A stretch of 64,000 nucleotides of DNA from Sphaerosporella brunnea (GCA_008704415.1 VXIS01000067.1:105683-169682), one strand, 5' to 3'; positions 1-10,720 are shown, numbered from the stretch's first letter. The notes: generated from the sequence alone by a model not told the origin. Made by a program: numbers and translations.

Positions 1-1
1 T

Positions 2-442
2 CCGGCCACACGAGCAGACTGCGAGGCGTGACTCAACGAGCACTGCCGTCACAAGGCCTACTACAAGCGGCGAAATGGCGTCAACAAGACGCCTCCTCGA
101 TTGAACAAGAGGCTGCCGGCTCGTTTCTTCCAGCTCAAGCTCAACAAAGCATCGAAGCCCCTGTGTCTTCACAAGACTGGAAGGCGGAACGACGATAAAT
201 GCTGGTGAGGTGGCAGCTGCGCTGCGCAGACCCGACGCCATCTGCTCAAATTCTGTAGAAGGTGGAAAGCAGAGCAGATGGGGCTATGGAAGGCGGTCAA
301 GGATGCCAATAAAGAGGGTGGAGGCATGAAACGCTGGACATCCACTTCGGTGGTCGCTTTGCAGGCGGATGACAGATGTACGGAAGCGGTCCTTGATTCC
401 CTCCCTTCTACAAAATTGGCTGCTGTCATGATAGGAGCTTAA
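2..442 (+). pseudogene. 3' remnant of a Tad1-like LINE ORF2
   Basis: An open frame with one internal stop encodes the C-terminal tail of a non-LTR retrotransposon polyprotein. It aligns by eye with the tail of the LINE at 53.6-54.0 kb: both carry FFQLxLNKA, then a DDKC zinc-knuckle region, an HL..FCRRWK block and a DRCTEAV block before the end. In this copy the knuckle is broken: a TGA (around 208) stands where the other copy has Trp, and one knuckle Cys is lost. The frame ends in TAA at 440-442. The rest of the element lies outside the window to the left. The loss of key residues marks it as a dead relic. Confidence 0.75.
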
Positions 443-2027
443 TGTCATGACCGGCTACGGTTTTCTTTGCTGTGGTTCTAGTATCTGTTGCGATTCCCTT
501 TGTCCGTTTTCTTACAGCCGTTCCAGGAACTCTACGCCAGACTGGAAATCTTTGGCTGTTGTTTTAGCGCACATTTTTACTTTTGCTTGGATGAAATTTC
601 TGCGGCTGGGTCTGGTAGGTGTGACGGAGGGGGGCACGAACGTCATTGCGTTCCCCCGGTCGCTGAGCATTGCTCATCCACAGCCTACGCGCTTCATCTT
701 TCATCGCCCATAATTCCACCATTTCGTGAGCTTTAAGATTACCCAGCTTCGCCCTGCCAACGAGATTCGCTGTGTCTCTACCACGATCCCCGAACCCCGC
801 GGACCCCGCCAAGCAATGACGAAGCTTCTTGCGAAGTCCGCGGGATTTTACCCACACCGGCCCCCCTCCATCACACCCGTCATACCGAAACAAAGAAATT
901 TCATCCGAGCAAAAGTGTCAATTTGTTCTAAAACAAGAGCCAAAAATTTTCCAGTCTGGCCTAGAGTTCCTGGAACCGCTGTAACAAGGGCCGCAGGCCC
1001 CGGTAGTGGGTGTCTGATGGCTCAGGGGGTAGCACAGTCTCTCCTTCTTTGTATATGTCATGGCTGCAAGCGGCCGAATACAATGTCAAAAAAACAAAGG
1101 ATATGTATTGGCACCGGGAGCGGGTCTGTTTCATCGTTTGCGGTAGCCTACAGACAATAAAGGTGGTTACAAACACAAAGTGTGTATCGATGATCGTCAT
1201 CCAGATGGAAAATCTTGTTCGAGGACCTTCCAACACCTAGCTCGATGATGTAGCCGGCGGTACCAAAAGGAACGTGACGCACCAAATCTGGGCCGATGGG
1301 CAGCAGACGCGCGTCTGCCGCTGCGACGAAGACACGACAAAAACAGGATGGCAAAGATGACGAGCGTCCAACGGACGTATCAACATCCATAGTTCAACAA
1401 AGACAATACAATCGCCTCTGAAAACACGATGAATGAGTGAAAGGTAGCATTAAGATGAGAGATGGCGTACGGGGGTTGCAGGCAGGTAGGGATGAGACGG
1501 CGTGATTGCGATGTGTTCGTCGCTGTACCCAGCAGCGGAGTACGGATGTTCTATGAACAAGCTCGATTCCAGTGCCAGCCTGAGCGGCTTGCTTTCATGC
1601 CCGCTCAAGCTCAAAAAATTACGTTTCGATCCGGCTGAATAGCACGGCTCGAGGTTTCGGCTCGAGCCGATCTGGCTCGGGTGCAACACTATTTCAAGCG
1701 TGGCTTTGAGGGTCACGTTAGATTGGGAACAGGTAGCAAAGATTTTGCGTGTGTGTTTGGGAGGTAGGTAGTGGTTGTGGGTTGAGCCCTAGGTTTCCCG
1801 GAGGTTGCATATAGGGTTTTAGATAGGTGCGAGTGAGGAGGGGTGCTGGAAAGTAGATAGGCACCAAGCCTCGACGCTCGCTTCCTCCTAATCTACTAAC
1901 CTTCACCTACCTACCCGAACACAACCCAGTCTACTACAAGCAGTCCTCTGCTTGTCGACTTTGATCTAAACCACTTCCACTCTCAAACACCGTCAACACC
2001 CTACCTCAAACTCACAATAACAACCGA
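443..2027. other. Intergenic, no gene recognised
   Basis: No convincing coding frame is visible. The stretch holds a degenerate hAT end around 1.59-1.69 kb (listed separately). Its last 150 bases are pyrimidine-rich, like a fungal 5' leader, and run into the gene that starts at 2070. Confidence 0.5.
1588..1695. mobile_element. Degenerate hAT terminal/subterminal repeat
   Basis: The segment is built from overlapping GGCTCGAG and CGGCTCGAGCC motifs, the same kind of subterminal palindromes that crowd both ends of the hAT element at 19.7-22.9 kb. No transposase frame or clear target duplication remains. A similar scrap in reverse orientation lies near 30.15 kb. I read both as relics of elements related to that hAT family; the motif is visible, the family link is inferred. 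Confidence 0.4.
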
Positions 2028-2069
2028 ATGTCTCAGAACTAACTCTGTGAGAAGCCAAACCTTTCCGAC

Positions 2070-2618
2070 ATGCCTAACGTCGTTCTCGCCATGGTCGGAT
2101 CGCACCTGAAAAACCATAACGACCTCTACCACATTCAATTGGTAAACTGGCGCCTCCATCAGTTCTTCAACCCCCGCCTTTACTGCATCCGAGTTGCTGG
2201 CCAGCAGCGACTGCAGCTCGCCGACGACGGCAATGTCGGTGCCGTGCAGAGGCTGCTTGCCAACAATGTGCTGGATGTGAAGAAAAAGTTTTATCGGAAC
2301 ACTAACGGACACACCACGGTCTCCGACATGCTGAGGGTTGCCATCGAGGACCAGGACATTGCGATGTGTAGGGCCCTGATTGCGGCGGGAGCCAAGTGCA
2401 TCAACACTTACATCAATCGCAATGCCCTCGCCCTAGAGTTCGGACGGATGCTCAAGGACCATGGCGCCATCGTTCGTGACACCCCCACCCCCCGGGGACA
2501 GGAGTTCATGTACGATCCCATCTACATACCCTGGCCCGTTGTCACTGTTTTCAAGAAAGTGTGGGGCAGTGATGAAGTGCCCATCAATTGCCTCATTGTC
2601 AGGGTTTTACCTTGGTAG
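2070..2618 (+). CDS. F-box-like / ankyrin-repeat protein
   Basis: This predicts 182 residues. The N-terminus (about 3-40) reads VVLAMVGSHL, then LVNWRLHQFFNPRLY, close to the degenerate F-box at the start of many fungal F-box/ankyrin proteins. It is followed by ankyrin-like helices: a GNVGAVQRLLANNV block near residue 55 and an IAMCRALIAAGAKC block near residue 92. F-box proteins normally bind Skp1 in SCF ubiquitin ligases, with the repeats as a substrate-binding surface; that role is inferred. The protein is short for the family, which often has many more repeats. The start follows a pyrimidine-rich leader. A tiny upstream ORF (ATG at 2028, four codons) precedes it and could damp translation. 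The frame ends in TAG. There are no close neighbours. Confidence 0.65.
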   Translation: MPNVVLAMVGSHLKNHNDLYHIQLVNWRLHQFFNPRLYCIRVAGQQRLQLADDGNVGAVQRLLANNVLDVKKKFYRNTNGHTTVSDMLRVAIEDQDIAMCRALIAAGAKCINTYINRNALALEFGRMLKDHGAIVRDTPTPRGQEFMYDPIYIPWPVVTVFKKVWGSDEVPINCLIVRVLPW

Positions 2619-3922
2619 GCGCGGGCTTGTTTTGTGGACCGGGTGTGGCCATGCAGTGGGGCGTTGTGCGGCGGGAAGCGGTGTGTGTTTGTGTTTTGTC
2701 CACCCTAGGTTGTACTCTGATAGTAATTAAAAACCTGATGATTCCCTGCTCTGTTCGCCAGTTTCAGGCTGGTATGTTGGAAATACGCAGTACTGCTCTA
2801 CAAATGGTATTTTGACCTCGTGTTGCGCACAAGCGGAGCCAGCTCGATTCTATGTATTTTTGCGCTCGGGTCGACCTCGGGTCAGACTCGAGTCATTCCA
2901 GCTTTCTAGATAGCACGAGGTTTCACCGACGGTACCCTCAAGTTGACGCCCGTTCCAACAACCACCCCGCTCGCCCTCCCAACTCCAAAAACCGGACTTC
3001 GCCCAGATAACCTCATGGATGTCAGCCAACCAACAGCCAGCGCTCAGCGCACGTATGGAAGGAGATGCGATGCGAGACTTCACCAAAGAGCTCAGTGGAC
3101 CTCGCTCTGATGGCTCTAGATACATTGGATGCTACGGACGCTCAGTGGACAGACAACCTGGTCGTATATCACCTTTCTCTACACTCGTAAGACAATACTT
3201 CGTGGGGAGGTTGCAGGCACCGCTTGCAGACACCCCGCCAGAAAGACCGCCACCGAGGAGCCCATACGAATGTGAAACCCTGGGGAAGATGGGCAGGCTG
3301 TTGAATCGGACGTCGGAGCTGCGCTGAAATCCTCTTCGGGCCTCTCAGACTTATCCGACCGATCCGCGCACTTTTTCGCGAGCGGACTCGAGTGTACACG
3401 GAGCTTAACTGGACTACGATGGTGCGTAACACTATTTTGACCCAACAAGGGTGCGTGAGGTTATCGAATGACCTTTTCTGTTAGGAACCACTGTGACAGA
3501 ACCGCTTAGACTTTTGGAGGGTGTCGGGCAGGCATTCTTCGGGTGCGCTGGATTGATACGGCGAGTTTCTCATACTCACTGGCCTCGCCGCGGTGCATAG
3601 TCTATGGTTGTGACCCTCCAACGGAAGATTCACACGGTTGATTGTTGCTGTACAACGTGTTGTCTAGAGCACTAAGTAATATGTACAAGATGTGCTGGAC
3701 CCAACTTGCTCGTCGCTCCACCCTTAATCACTTTGCTTGACGCTCTACACCAGCATTCCGTATGTCTGTGCGTCTTACGCGTGCTGGTATGGTGCAGGCA
3801 GCTGTAAACCGACCCGTCGCTGAGAATTTCCGTGACTTTAATAGCATGTGGAGGGTGCATAAAGTGGTCGAAGCGCGCGAAGTGATGGGGACCCTGAGAG
3901 TCAATTTTAGGTAAACTTGTCG
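2619..3922. other. Intergenic, no gene recognised
   Basis: Only short overlapping frames on both strands, with no domain or splice structure I can support. The region separates the F-box/ankyrin-like gene from the minus-strand acidic gene. Confidence 0.5.
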
Positions 3923-4537
3923 TTATGCCTCCCCCGCAGCCGCCGCCGCCGCCGTCACCGTTCCTGCTGCCCCTGTTTCTGCTGCCCCCACCAAGTCTGC
4001 CCCCGCGTCTGGCTGTCGCTGTGAAACGCGCCGGAGATTCTTATAAACCCGTTCCTTATACCTTTTTGCGAAGCGGCCGCCGAGCCCATTATGTGCCAGC
4101 TGCACACAGATAAAAGTCTTTACCTGGAGATGCCGGGTATGATCTTGGCCGGCGGGACACTTCCGTGCGGATGAAAGTAGCTTCTTCATGTCTTCAAAGG
4201 CTGCTTTGAGAAGCTCAACCCTCTTCGGTCTGGACACTCGAGGCCATGTGTGCTGTCCAGTTTGGGGATGTATTTCTGGCAATAGCACTGCTCCCAACTC
4301 AGGGTCGGAGTCAGCACCATTGTGGACTTGAAACGTGCTGATGTAGGTCTCTAGGGATTTATGTGTGGCTTCCCGGTTACCGTCGTCTTCTTCTGCCTCG
4401 TCATCCTCTTCTGCCTGTCCTTCGTTCTCCACCTCATCCGGAAACACACCCTCAGCTTCAGTTTCAGCCAGACGCCTGCGCTTGTGAATAGCTGTGGCTT
4501 GTCGTGAAATGATAGTCCTTTTGCTCGGTGTCGTCAT
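3923..4537 (-). CDS. Acidic, probably nuclear protein of unknown function
   Basis: This is an open frame of 204 residues starting at an ATG at 4535-4537 and ending in TAA. The N-terminus carries a basic cluster (HKRRRL, about residue 18), a possible nuclear localisation signal. A strongly acidic low-complexity stretch follows (about 35-55, rich in E and D). The middle holds a basic helix-like block (RPKRVELLKAAFEDMKKLL), and the tail is Ala-rich. I recognise no family. The ordering of NLS, acidic patch and helices would suit a chromatin or transcription factor partner, but that is inference from composition. Just upstream of the start is a 16-bp tandem repeat. Confidence 0.5.
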   Translation of the reverse strand: MTTPSKRTIISRQATAIHKRRRLAETEAEGVFPDEVENEGQAEEDDEAEEDDGNREATHKSLETYISTFQVHNGADSDPELGAVLLPEIHPQTGQHTWPRVSRPKRVELLKAAFEDMKKLLSSARKCPAGQDHTRHLQVKTFICVQLAHNGLGGRFAKRYKERVYKNLRRVSQRQPDAGADLVGAAETGAAGTVTAAAAAAGEA

Positions 4538-4544
4538 TGCGGTT

Positions 4545-4583
4545 GCTGGCTGCGGGTCTTGCTGGCTGCGGGTCTTGCTGGCT
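4545..4583. repeat. Short tandem repeat, 16-bp unit
   Basis: The unit GCTGGCTGCGGGTCTT occurs at 4545-4560, again at 4561-4576, and then partially. It lies about 10 bp upstream of the minus-strand gene that ends at 4537, within its probable 5' leader. Confidence 0.8.
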
Positions 4584-5519
4584 CTTGGTGTCCTGTGTGT
4601 CGTTTCAAGAGTTCTGGGGCAGGCAACAGCGAAAAAAATGGTGATTTCACCATGAAGAAAAGACTAAGCTGTGCAGTTGGCCATAGCGGTTGACAGCTGG
4701 CCATAGCAACGACGTCGCGATTTTACATGGTCCAAGCTTTCCCAATCCATCCTCGCAAGTCTTTAATAAGATCATGAGATTGTTGTGACTGGTGGAAGCG
4801 CGGCCCCCAGTCTTAAAGAGCGCATCTTATTGAACGGGCGGGAGGGAGGTTTCGGCAGAGTTCTCACACGGTAATCAGTTTATAGACAGTTCTATGACTG
4901 CAGTCCGGACTGAGCCGACTGCTGTGAACGAGCCCAGTCTGCGCTGGAGGCGGACAGCATTCAGAATGGCAACTCGTTTGGACCGCGAACCACGGCGGTC
5001 GACTACGGACTCTTTCGCCACGGAAAAGATTTTTCAGTACTGGCCGTGACCATGAAATTTTTTGCTACCGAACCCTTAGCAACCTCCACCAGAGACAGTT
5101 TTTCTCTCTTCCGGCCCTCGCATCCCTCTTTCCCCGCTTTTCTGCGTTCCCGCCTCCCACCTGACTGAGGCCAGGTACTATGCGCCAACTGATGTCTGCC
5201 CTGCATACATCATTGCGATAGCGCTCAGTCCAAGCATGAAACTTGCTTACTGCCAGTCCGCTTGGAGGAACAGGCCTGAGTGGATTGAGCACGCTGAGTA
5301 GATTGTGCAAAGTGTCTGGCAAACACCATATCCTGCTGACTATGCAGCGGGTGTACCGGCAGAAGCAGGTCTCGAAGAGGACGAGCAAGCACCACTCTGT
5401 GAATGGGAGCGGCAGAAACGTCGGCAACTTGTAGAAAACCCCGATGACACAGACGCCTGGCGGTTTTCCAGCGTGATCCTCCCCCACGGCGCACTATGAA
5501 GGACGTTGTGGGATACTGG
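4584..5519. other. Intergenic, no gene recognised
   Basis: No domain-bearing frame is seen. The second half may belong to a badly decayed MITE whose recognisable right end is at 5520-5645. Confidence 0.4.
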
Positions 5520-5645
5520 GTCAGACATCCAAACATTGACGACGTCGCCCGGAGGCAATCCGACAAGCGCGAGTCGCGACCCAGCCCGGCCTACTTTGTC
5601 GGGCGCAGTTTGCCGTGCGGGCCTGCCCGTGTATTGGCACCCCTG
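5520..5645. mobile_element. Right end of a decayed CAGGG-type MITE
   Basis: The segment resembles the right end of the decayed copy finishing at 26110: ATCCARACATTGAC, then CCGACAAGCGCGA, then GGGC(C)GCCCGT.TATTGGCACCCCTG. The terminal string ending CACCCCTG is the reverse complement of a CAGGGGTGCCAATA terminus. That is a variant of the CAGGGCTGTCAA ends of the better preserved copies at 35-53 kb. The left end cannot be placed. Confidence 0.5.
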
Positions 5646-5756
5646 TTCCCGTAGACACAACGGCTAAATGAAGTCCAGTTCGGTTCTGAGCCAGGACTGG
5701 ATGAAACTGACGGCATAGAACACTGGGTAAAGCGCTATCTGTTCGCCCTAGGGTGT

Positions 5757-6017
5757 CATCCCGGCTGCCAAAATGGGCCGGCTGGACAGGCTGTTTGATC
5801 AGCACCGTTACGAAGCCCGGGCTGGCTGGCTGTGGCCTGCGTCCTTGAATGCAAAAGTCGCGAGTTTGTACAGAGTGAGAACCAGTGAAGCAACAATGAG
5901 GTGCATTCTTCACACCCAAGCAAGAGCTCATGCAGCCCACAGCCAGCCGCTTTTTGATCGGCCCAACGCAGCCCAGCGCAGTCGGCCCAGCTGGCTGGCT
6001 ATGACGATCAACACAGG
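5757..6017. mobile_element. Decayed hAT-type MITE related to the 19.5-kb element
   Basis: Repeated CAGCC/GGGCTGGCTGG motifs and a CGCTTTTTGATCGGCCCAA block, followed by GGCTGGCTATGACGATCAACAC, match the layout of the right end of the MITE finishing at 23131. That one has GGGCTTTTTGATCAGCCC, then GGCTGGCTGTTGAGAACACTG. Many substitutions and no clear target duplication indicate an old copy. Confidence 0.4.
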
Positions 6018-6314
6018 CTCCCTTCTAGCCCTACCCCTTCTCCACCCATCAGTCCACACACGTCTACCATCCCCGCACCTCAGCCCCAATATCATCTACC
6101 CAGATCAACATTTGGTGATATCTTCACCTCTCCATTTGTATCCGGAATAGCTAGCCATTGCAATACCTGTCGCAGTTAGCCAACAATTATCCCGCGGGCG
6201 TTTTTGTCACGTCGCGCCATTGGATTGTTTACTGTTTAGCATCTTTCCCAGGTATGTTCCCCTGACTGTTTCAATCGCAACTAGCTAAGCATCGCACGCA
6301 GACCATAAATCAAA

Positions 6315-6584
6315 ATGGCTAGCATGTGTGTCATTATGAACCAGCACCACATTGGGCCCCCAATCGCTAACGTCAAAGTTCACTTGACATTGGGCGAAGC
6401 TGCGATTGTCAATGGATGGTTCCCCAACGAACACCCCAACCACAGCAACGACCCAACATTGAAAACACTGCCGCTGGGACAGGAAAACTGGCTTTTCACA
6501 GAATCAAATGCACGGCCACTCGGAACGGCCGGCGCTTCTCCGGACCATTGCCAACAAAATCTGGTTCCACGACATATATTCTGA
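6315..6584 (+). CDS. Small hypothetical protein
   Basis: This is an 89-residue frame starting from an ATG in a good fungal context (TCAAAATGGC) and ending in TGA. It has no recognisable domain, signal peptide or membrane segment. Another frame continues open beyond it (about 6530-6855), so this could be the first exon of a spliced or frameshifted gene. I could not fix a splice pair that joins them. Pyrimidine-rich DNA lies upstream. It may equally be a chance frame. Confidence 0.3.
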   Translation: MASMCVIMNQHHIGPPIANVKVHLTLGEAAIVNGWFPNEHPNHSNDPTLKTLPLGQENWLFTESNARPLGTAGASPDHCQQNLVPRHIF

Positions 6585-6699
6585 GCTATACGTTCAGACA
6601 TTCAATATGTGACGCGCGTATGCATTTCTCGGTGACCTGTATCAATATGGCCAGCAGAACCGCGAAGCTTCCTGGTCCCGCCAACTACCTCCGCCTCCA

Positions 6700-7290
6700 G
6701 CTGTGAGAACGAACATCGTGATAACCGTGCCCTGGAACCGGAGGGCCCATGTGGGTGCACCCCGCCCACGCCACCACCTCCTCCTCCTCCTTCGTCGCCG
6801 CCCGGGCAAGTTCGTCCTGCGCGCAGCGCGCTGCTCTAGCCACGGGGAGATCTAAAAAAGATACAAACCTCTTTCGGTTCCCTGTCGAAACACGTCACTG
6901 ACACCGTGAAGACTGAATTGGATGCGCGTTTGGGCAATCGCAAAATTCAGTGCTGTTGCGGTGCTGGCTGCGACCACGAAGCGGAATGTTCAGGCAAACG
7001 AGCTCGTCGTTGAATGTGGTCTGCTGAGCGTCCATTTCGTCTACTGAAGCCGCCGTGTAGGATCTGTCTTTCTGTGGTGAATTGGCGAGGGTCTTTCTGC
7101 GATGGGCTGCGTGGGGTGCTTGTGGGGTGGTTTGGCTGGGGTCTGTTTGCTCCGTTGTGGGGGTTAGGGCTGCATGTGGCAGGTCGGCTGCGCGCGTTCT
7201 TATCTCGTTTTCTGTATCATGTACCTCCCCGCCGGTGTAGAGAGACTACGCTAACCCTTGCCTTGCATTCAAAAATTCGGTTGCATCATC
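6700..7290. other. Intergenic, no gene recognised
   Basis: GC-rich with CCACCTCCTCCTCC runs near 6.77 kb. No supported coding frame. It ends at the telomere-repeat palindrome. Confidence 0.45.
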
Positions 7291-7293
7291 CTG

Positions 7294-7318
7294 TAGGGTT
7301 AGGGTAACCCTAACCCTA
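7294..7318. repeat. Perfect head-to-head telomere-repeat palindrome
   Basis: TAGGGTTAGGGT is followed by a single A and then by its exact reverse complement ACCCTAACCCTA. This puts two copies of the fungal telomere hexamer on each side of a one-base centre. The arrangement is visible directly. It could be a double binding site for a telobox factor (Tbf1/Teb1-like Myb proteins), or a scar from joining two telomere-derived ends. The motif cluster at 7390-7630 follows immediately. Confidence 0.9.
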
Positions 7319-7389
7319 AGGTTTCGGGGTGCTATGCTGGAAATTTGCCGTTTTTGGATAGATCACGCACGCCACCGTAGGTTTTAGTT

Positions 7390-7630
7390 CGTTCCGCGAC
7401 CCAGAAAAAGAGGTGTTTCTCGCGATCCAGTCTGAACACGCAGTTCCGCCAGGCGTTCCACCGCCCCGTCCACCACCCCGGAATTCTTTTTTTTCCGTTC
7501 GTGTTGCTCTCCGGAACGATCGCCGGAACGCGTTGTGGAACGTAGTACCGCCTTTTTTGACGTTCCAACGACGAGTGTTCTAGAGAACGTTCCGTGTCCC
7601 GGAACGAACCCTGGAATGACCCGCGGAACG
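7390..7630. repeat. Cluster of GGAACG/CGTTCC motifs
   Basis: Nine exact copies of GGAACG or its complement occur in about 240 bp, at 7390, 7454, 7513, 7525, 7537, 7561, 7588, 7601 and 7625. Near-matches lie between them, and a GAACGTTC palindrome spans 7585-7592. A given 6-mer on either strand is expected about once in 2 kb. Spacing and orientation are irregular, so this is not a simple tandem repeat. It may be a regulatory array or a decayed satellite. The frames across it are Arg/Gly/Pro-rich and not recognisable. Confidence 0.7.
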
Positions 7631-7837
7631 CCCTTTGGAGCGCCTACTGTAAACACGCCTATTGTGTGATCTCAAGATTGATCTTGCTGGGGGGGCAAAT
7701 GTCACCGAGTCAATCGAAACAACACCTGATTCTATTTGTATGACCCGCCTCGGATCTTTGGTTGTCAAGCTGGCCTACAGATTGTGAGGCAAGCTGATGA
7801 TGTCGAGCGAAAAAGCGAGCAGGGCTGCTATCATTCA

Positions 7838-8047
7838 TTATGCATAGATCTCTCGTGAAGGGATGACCATGTCGTTTGAGCGCTGAATGCAGCCAACGAT
7901 TTCGTTCTGCTCTGCCAGTACCATCCTTTGATAGTTGGCCTGTGCTTCAATCAGGCTTTTGGCTCCCTTGAGTCGGTCATAAACGCTGGTCCGAGGAAGT
8001 CCATACGTGGCGCCTGCTTGAAGAATAGATCGCTGAGCGCACGCCAT
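7838..8047 (-). pseudogene. N-terminal fragment of a pogo-like (Tc1/mariner) transposase
   Basis: A 69-residue frame reads SILQAGATYGLPRTSVYDRLKG followed by an Ala/Glu-rich stretch and LAEQNEIVGCI. This matches the psq-type helix-turn-helix plus the start of the CENP-B-type DNA-binding domain found at the N-terminus of fungal pogo/Fot1-family transposases. The family pattern is an AA..YGVPRSTLYDR core followed by LS..EE..LV. No DDE catalytic core follows downstream on this strand, so it is a truncated relic. A C-terminal fragment of a similar transposase lies 4 kb away on the other strand. Confidence 0.6.
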
Positions 8048-9989
8048 TCAGACGGGTACAACAGCCAGCTCAATTCTGATTTGATTTGCATCGTTGACGC
8101 TCAGGTTGATCTTACTCATCGCCCTGGTAAGGGATGTTGAGGCTGTTTTTTGTGTCGGTTAGCCCCTCAGGTTATCCAGTTGCGCCTCACCAGATTGCCC
8201 ACAACTCGGCTCGTGGTGAACCTCAGAACAATTCTCTTGGTTGGATTCTGGCGCAATTCCAACAACCATTCAACCCGGCGAGCTGCCATGGTAGCCAAAC
8301 AATGCAACCGGCGGGGCACGGTAGCTCCGTTAGCCTTTCAGAAGCCGGCCTGGTGTGCTGGCGATGGGCATTCCTGACTGGGACCTGTACACGTAGAGCT
8401 TGCTGTTACCCTTCTTCAACTGAGCTGTGAACAAACAAATCTCAGGCTAGCCAAACAGCAGGAGTGACTCAATGTGCGGCGTAAGACTTGAGCTGATGTT
8501 GTTGATTCAGCTCCTGTCCGAAATATGGCGGTCTCTGGATTTCAAGCGGGTGGCCAAGCCTCGGCTGGTTGTCTGACAGCACCTATACGTAGGAAGGCTA
8601 TGTGTCCGCACACTGGTCGTAGAAGTAGGCAGGCATTAACGTAATCAAAGCGCACCTTTGTCGGCTCAATTATAGGTGTCTTCCCTCCACACCGGGCTAC
8701 AGTGAGCCGTTTATGCGAGAGAAATACTATTACGGTGATACCGTTTTGCTCTCAGAATGGCGGTGACAAACACCTGCGGTCACTGGTCTCGTGCCCCGCG
8801 CAGTGAGGGTGGACCGCGTCACGGACAGCTGTCTGATCCGTTAACCCACCACCTTTGTGCAATGCAGGAATTGTCCGTCTTCCGGTTTTGTTTTCGTTAT
8901 ATAGATGCGCCATTCATGTTTTGCAATGCCGACATGCGAGCAAGCAAAATTGCTCTGTTTCGCTGTTGCACGTATCTGTCGCTAGCACGGCCGTCACATC
9001 GGCCGTTCGTGCAGCGGGCGGGTTAGGGTTACCAACCAGTGTAGTAGCGACAGATTGCAAACCTGGTTTCGTATTTGGACAAGCTTCGCTTGCTCAGCGT
9101 TCCAGATAAAGCCACAGCCCGGGGATCAGGACTGCCCAGATTAGTCCCAGGTTTGAGAAGCATTACACTCATCCCTTCACACGCTGAACCAGCAGATGTG
9201 CGCAATCGTGAGGGGCCCTTAACCCGTCAGCTCTCCCGTGCTCGAAAATATACATGCACCCACCAACCAACCCCTCAGAGAAAACACCGACTCTCGCCGG
9301 ACGATTCCACAAGCCCTGCGAACGAACTGGGTGATTTCTAGTGAAGCACCAACACTGACTGCCCTGCGAGTGCTTCACGTTTTGGACCATATTTATTTGA
9401 CCACAGACCAATTGCAAACAGCAAGGTGTGATTATACCTTATCCTCTCCACATCGCACCGATCAGAATGTACTCACATTGAACTCCTCCTTCATGACGGC
9501 CCCACTCACACACGCCCCAGCGCCGACCAGTTACCTCATTCAGCTCGAATGACCGTCGATCCCGTGCCCCGCAGCCCTAACCGATTTCTTTGCATCGCTC
9601 CGATGCCGTTCGTCGCTGTGTTTACAGCCCCAACCAGCTTCTCTCTGCAACGAAGAGCTAATCGTCTTCGATTTCACGGAGCGGGAGAGAACCACCGATC
9701 GCAACGAGTCGACGCCGATAAACATCGGCAACGTCGAGATGAGCCGAGTGGTGAAGCATGGGATGACTATAAGTTCCCAGAGTCAGAAAACATTGGTTGG
9801 CACCCGACTCGGAGTGGTGTGAGAAAACAGGTATTGCCCGGTTGAACGACCTCCATCACCACCAACCGACTCGAATGTAGGGCTGTGAGGATAGCTGCGC
9901 ATGCGCCTAGTCCTTCGTCTCAACCTCAATTTTCCCCGAGCACCCTCGCTCACCTTGCACCTTCACCCGCAACCATCGACAGATTACGA
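8048..9989. other. Intergenic, no gene recognised
   Basis: Short unconnected frames only. A GGGTTAGGGTTACC telomere-like motif lies at 9020-9033. The last 100 bases before 9990 are pyrimidine-rich, like a leader. Confidence 0.45.
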
Positions 9990-10720
9990 ATGGCACCGAA
10001 ACGGAAAGAACTCTTCGTCAAGGGAATACACGAAGCCGGGTGGTTGAGAAGTGGCGCGGCCACAACCTACATATCCTACCCCTCGAGCACGCGCGAGACA
10101 ATGGCTGGCAGAGCATTCCCGGTTGGTGGAGGCGGTTCTTGGGAGAGGCGACACAGCGCCCGGTGCTCCTCCGCACGCTGGCCAATATGGCCAAGGTGTA
10201 CGAGGTGCACCCGATCCTGTACATGTCCAGCGATAAGACAAGGTTGTACAAGTTTGTGGATGGGTTGCTGCGATATGCGACGCAGAACCCGGACGCTGCT
10301 TGGTGCCGTGCGCTGCGTCCGTCCGGCTTCTGCCAACCGAACACCACTCGACGTGACCGTTCAGTGGATCCTCCCTCCAGGTGCCCCTGGTGCGGCTGCT
10401 GCAGGTTCTCCGCCTGCGAATTCTACCACCACCATTTCTCCTCTGAGCCCCACTCCGACGACTGCCGGTGCTTCTACTCCCGCCAGCAATGCCGACGCTG
10501 CGGTGGCGGACAGGATGACTGCCGCCGCCGACAGAACGGACAGAATGGAACAGGCCCTGAACCATCTAGCGACCAGGGTCGACAACGTCGAACAGGCCGT
10601 CAAGCCAGAGGTTCTGGGAGAGATCATCAAGGAAAACTCCAAGCCAAGAGACACCGTGATGGCCATGATCTTCCCGACGCGGAAAAGGGACAGCCTGTGC
10701 TCACATTCGTTCTTTGACGA
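9990..10720 (+). CDS. Unrecognised protein gene with frameshift or intron
   Basis: The start MAPKRKELFVKG at 9990 runs into the frame that continues as EKWRGHNLHILP and LLRTLANMAKVYEVHPIL (about 10040-10330). A second frame then supplies a Pro/Ser/Thr-rich linker and a coiled-coil-like segment (RTDRMEQALNHLATRVDN, about 10540-10600) up to about 10700. At least two frame changes are needed, at about 10040 and 10350. They could be indels or an intron I cannot place. I recognise no domain. Composition (basic N-terminus, low-complexity middle, coiled-coil end) suggests an intracellular, perhaps DNA-associated protein. It lies just upstream of the ankyrin-like gene on the same strand. Confidence 0.4.

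Noticed and set aside
7294..7318. Chromosome end or native telomere
   Set aside because: Only two hexamers per side, in inverted orientation, with ordinary sequence on both flanks for many kilobases.
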